From contig JBGPYB010000008.1 in assembly GCA_041493035.1 (NCBI GenBank), positions 1 through 57,601 on the forward strand: a stretch of DNA of 57,601 nt, read 5' to 3'. The notes under the pieces were generated by a model, which saw only the letters and a list, made by a program, of their open reading frames with translations, did no database searches and was not told where the DNA came from. Made by a program: the position numbers and the translations under genes. Source of the DNA: JBGPYB01 sp041493035 (GTDB lineage Bacteria; Acidobacteriota; Vicinamibacteria; Fen-336). Of the stretch, positions 57,473 to 57,601 are shown in pieces; positions within the stretch are counted from its first letter, which is position 1, and each line of letters opens with the position of its first letter.

Positions 57473-57601
57473 GCCAGGACCTCCTCGACAGCTCGCATGA
57501 CACGATCGACCGACACGAGGGCCATGCAGCGGTGGTCGATGGGGCATTCGCGGAGCTTGCACGGCGCGCACTCGACGTCTTCACGAACGATTCGGTGGGG
57601 A
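57469..57601 (-). CDS. waaF: C-terminal end of a heptosyltransferase (WaaF-like), partial
   Basis: The last 44 codons of a gene that starts beyond the right edge. The tail contains CAPCKLRECPIDHRCM, the cysteine-rich motif near the C-terminus of ADP-heptose:LPS heptosyltransferase II, then a final helix. The TGA overlaps the gmhB start as GTGA. It completes the set of inner-core heptose genes. The WaaF versus other GT9 assignment rests on this short motif. Confidence 0.75.
   Translation of the reverse strand, partial: PHRIVREDVECAPCKLRECPIDHRCMALVSVDRVMRAVEEVLA

Noticed and set aside
1..57601. tRNA or rRNA genes
   Set aside because: I scanned intergenic gaps for cloverleaf arms with TTC loop and CCA-like ends and for rRNA core motifs and saw none. 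A covariance scan was not possible.

Overview
The window is high-GC, densely coded bacterial chromosome. It contains no rRNA, tRNA, CRISPR array or recognisable insertion sequence. The gene families point to an Acidobacteriota-like organism: an ECF sigma factor beside a Ser/Thr kinase carrying a TolB/WD40-like propeller, a TonB-dependent receptor, many exported TPR and carboxypeptidase-regulatory-like proteins, and an LPS heptose pathway. That placement is inferred from family content and not proven. The cell is clearly Gram-negative, with an outer-membrane receptor, lipoproteins and ADP-heptose and heptosyltransferase genes.

Layout. 1-9.8 kb: galE; a signalling block with a kinase translationally coupled to a TonB-dependent receptor, an ECF sigma factor, a fossil of a second receptor, an exported TPR protein and a pirin. 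9.9-16.2 kb: a partial complex I cluster (nuoB-nuoCD-nuoG-nuoI) interrupted by a tandem/inverted repeat and followed by an exported TPR protein. 16.3-27.7 kb: exported proteins, a glycosidase-like lipoprotein coupled to an ankyrin protein, an amidohydrolase, an EAL phosphodiesterase, a class III cyclase, an SPFH/DUF4019/ribbon-helix-helix/membrane-protein cluster, and a TPR/lipoprotein pair. 27.9-43.8 kb: OPT transporter with PPi-type phosphofructokinase, tandem-DinB protein, SMC, GspE/PilB ATPase, CoA-binding protein, an uncharacterised gene pair, ApaG, an M20 peptidase, and a P1 peptidase coupled to a sodium:solute symporter.

43.8-44.3 kb is the one clearly accessory patch. A TacA-type (DUF1778) antitoxin fragment and a NYN-nuclease fragment end at the same point. 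Beside them lies a compact transcription unit: a strong promoter with an operator-like palindrome, two hairpins and an intrinsic terminator, predicting an RNA of about 70 nt. 44.3-52.2 kb: a beta-alanine/semialdehyde operon (SDR, omega-aminotransferase, mmsA), a ROK kinase, a racemase with an MFS transporter, and a phosphatase/fructosamine-kinase pair thought to repair glycated proteins. 52.9-57.6 kb: an inner-core LPS operon (waaF end, gmhB, hldE split into two genes, waaC) running into an isoprenylcysteine-methyltransferase-like gene and a threonine dehydratase.

Two genome-wide habits stand out. Co-directional genes are repeatedly joined by a four-base NTGA overlap (ATGA, GTGA, TTGA and probably CTGA). 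Many intergenic regions carry a TAGAAT or TAGAGT hexamer shortly before the first gene, probably the local -10 element.
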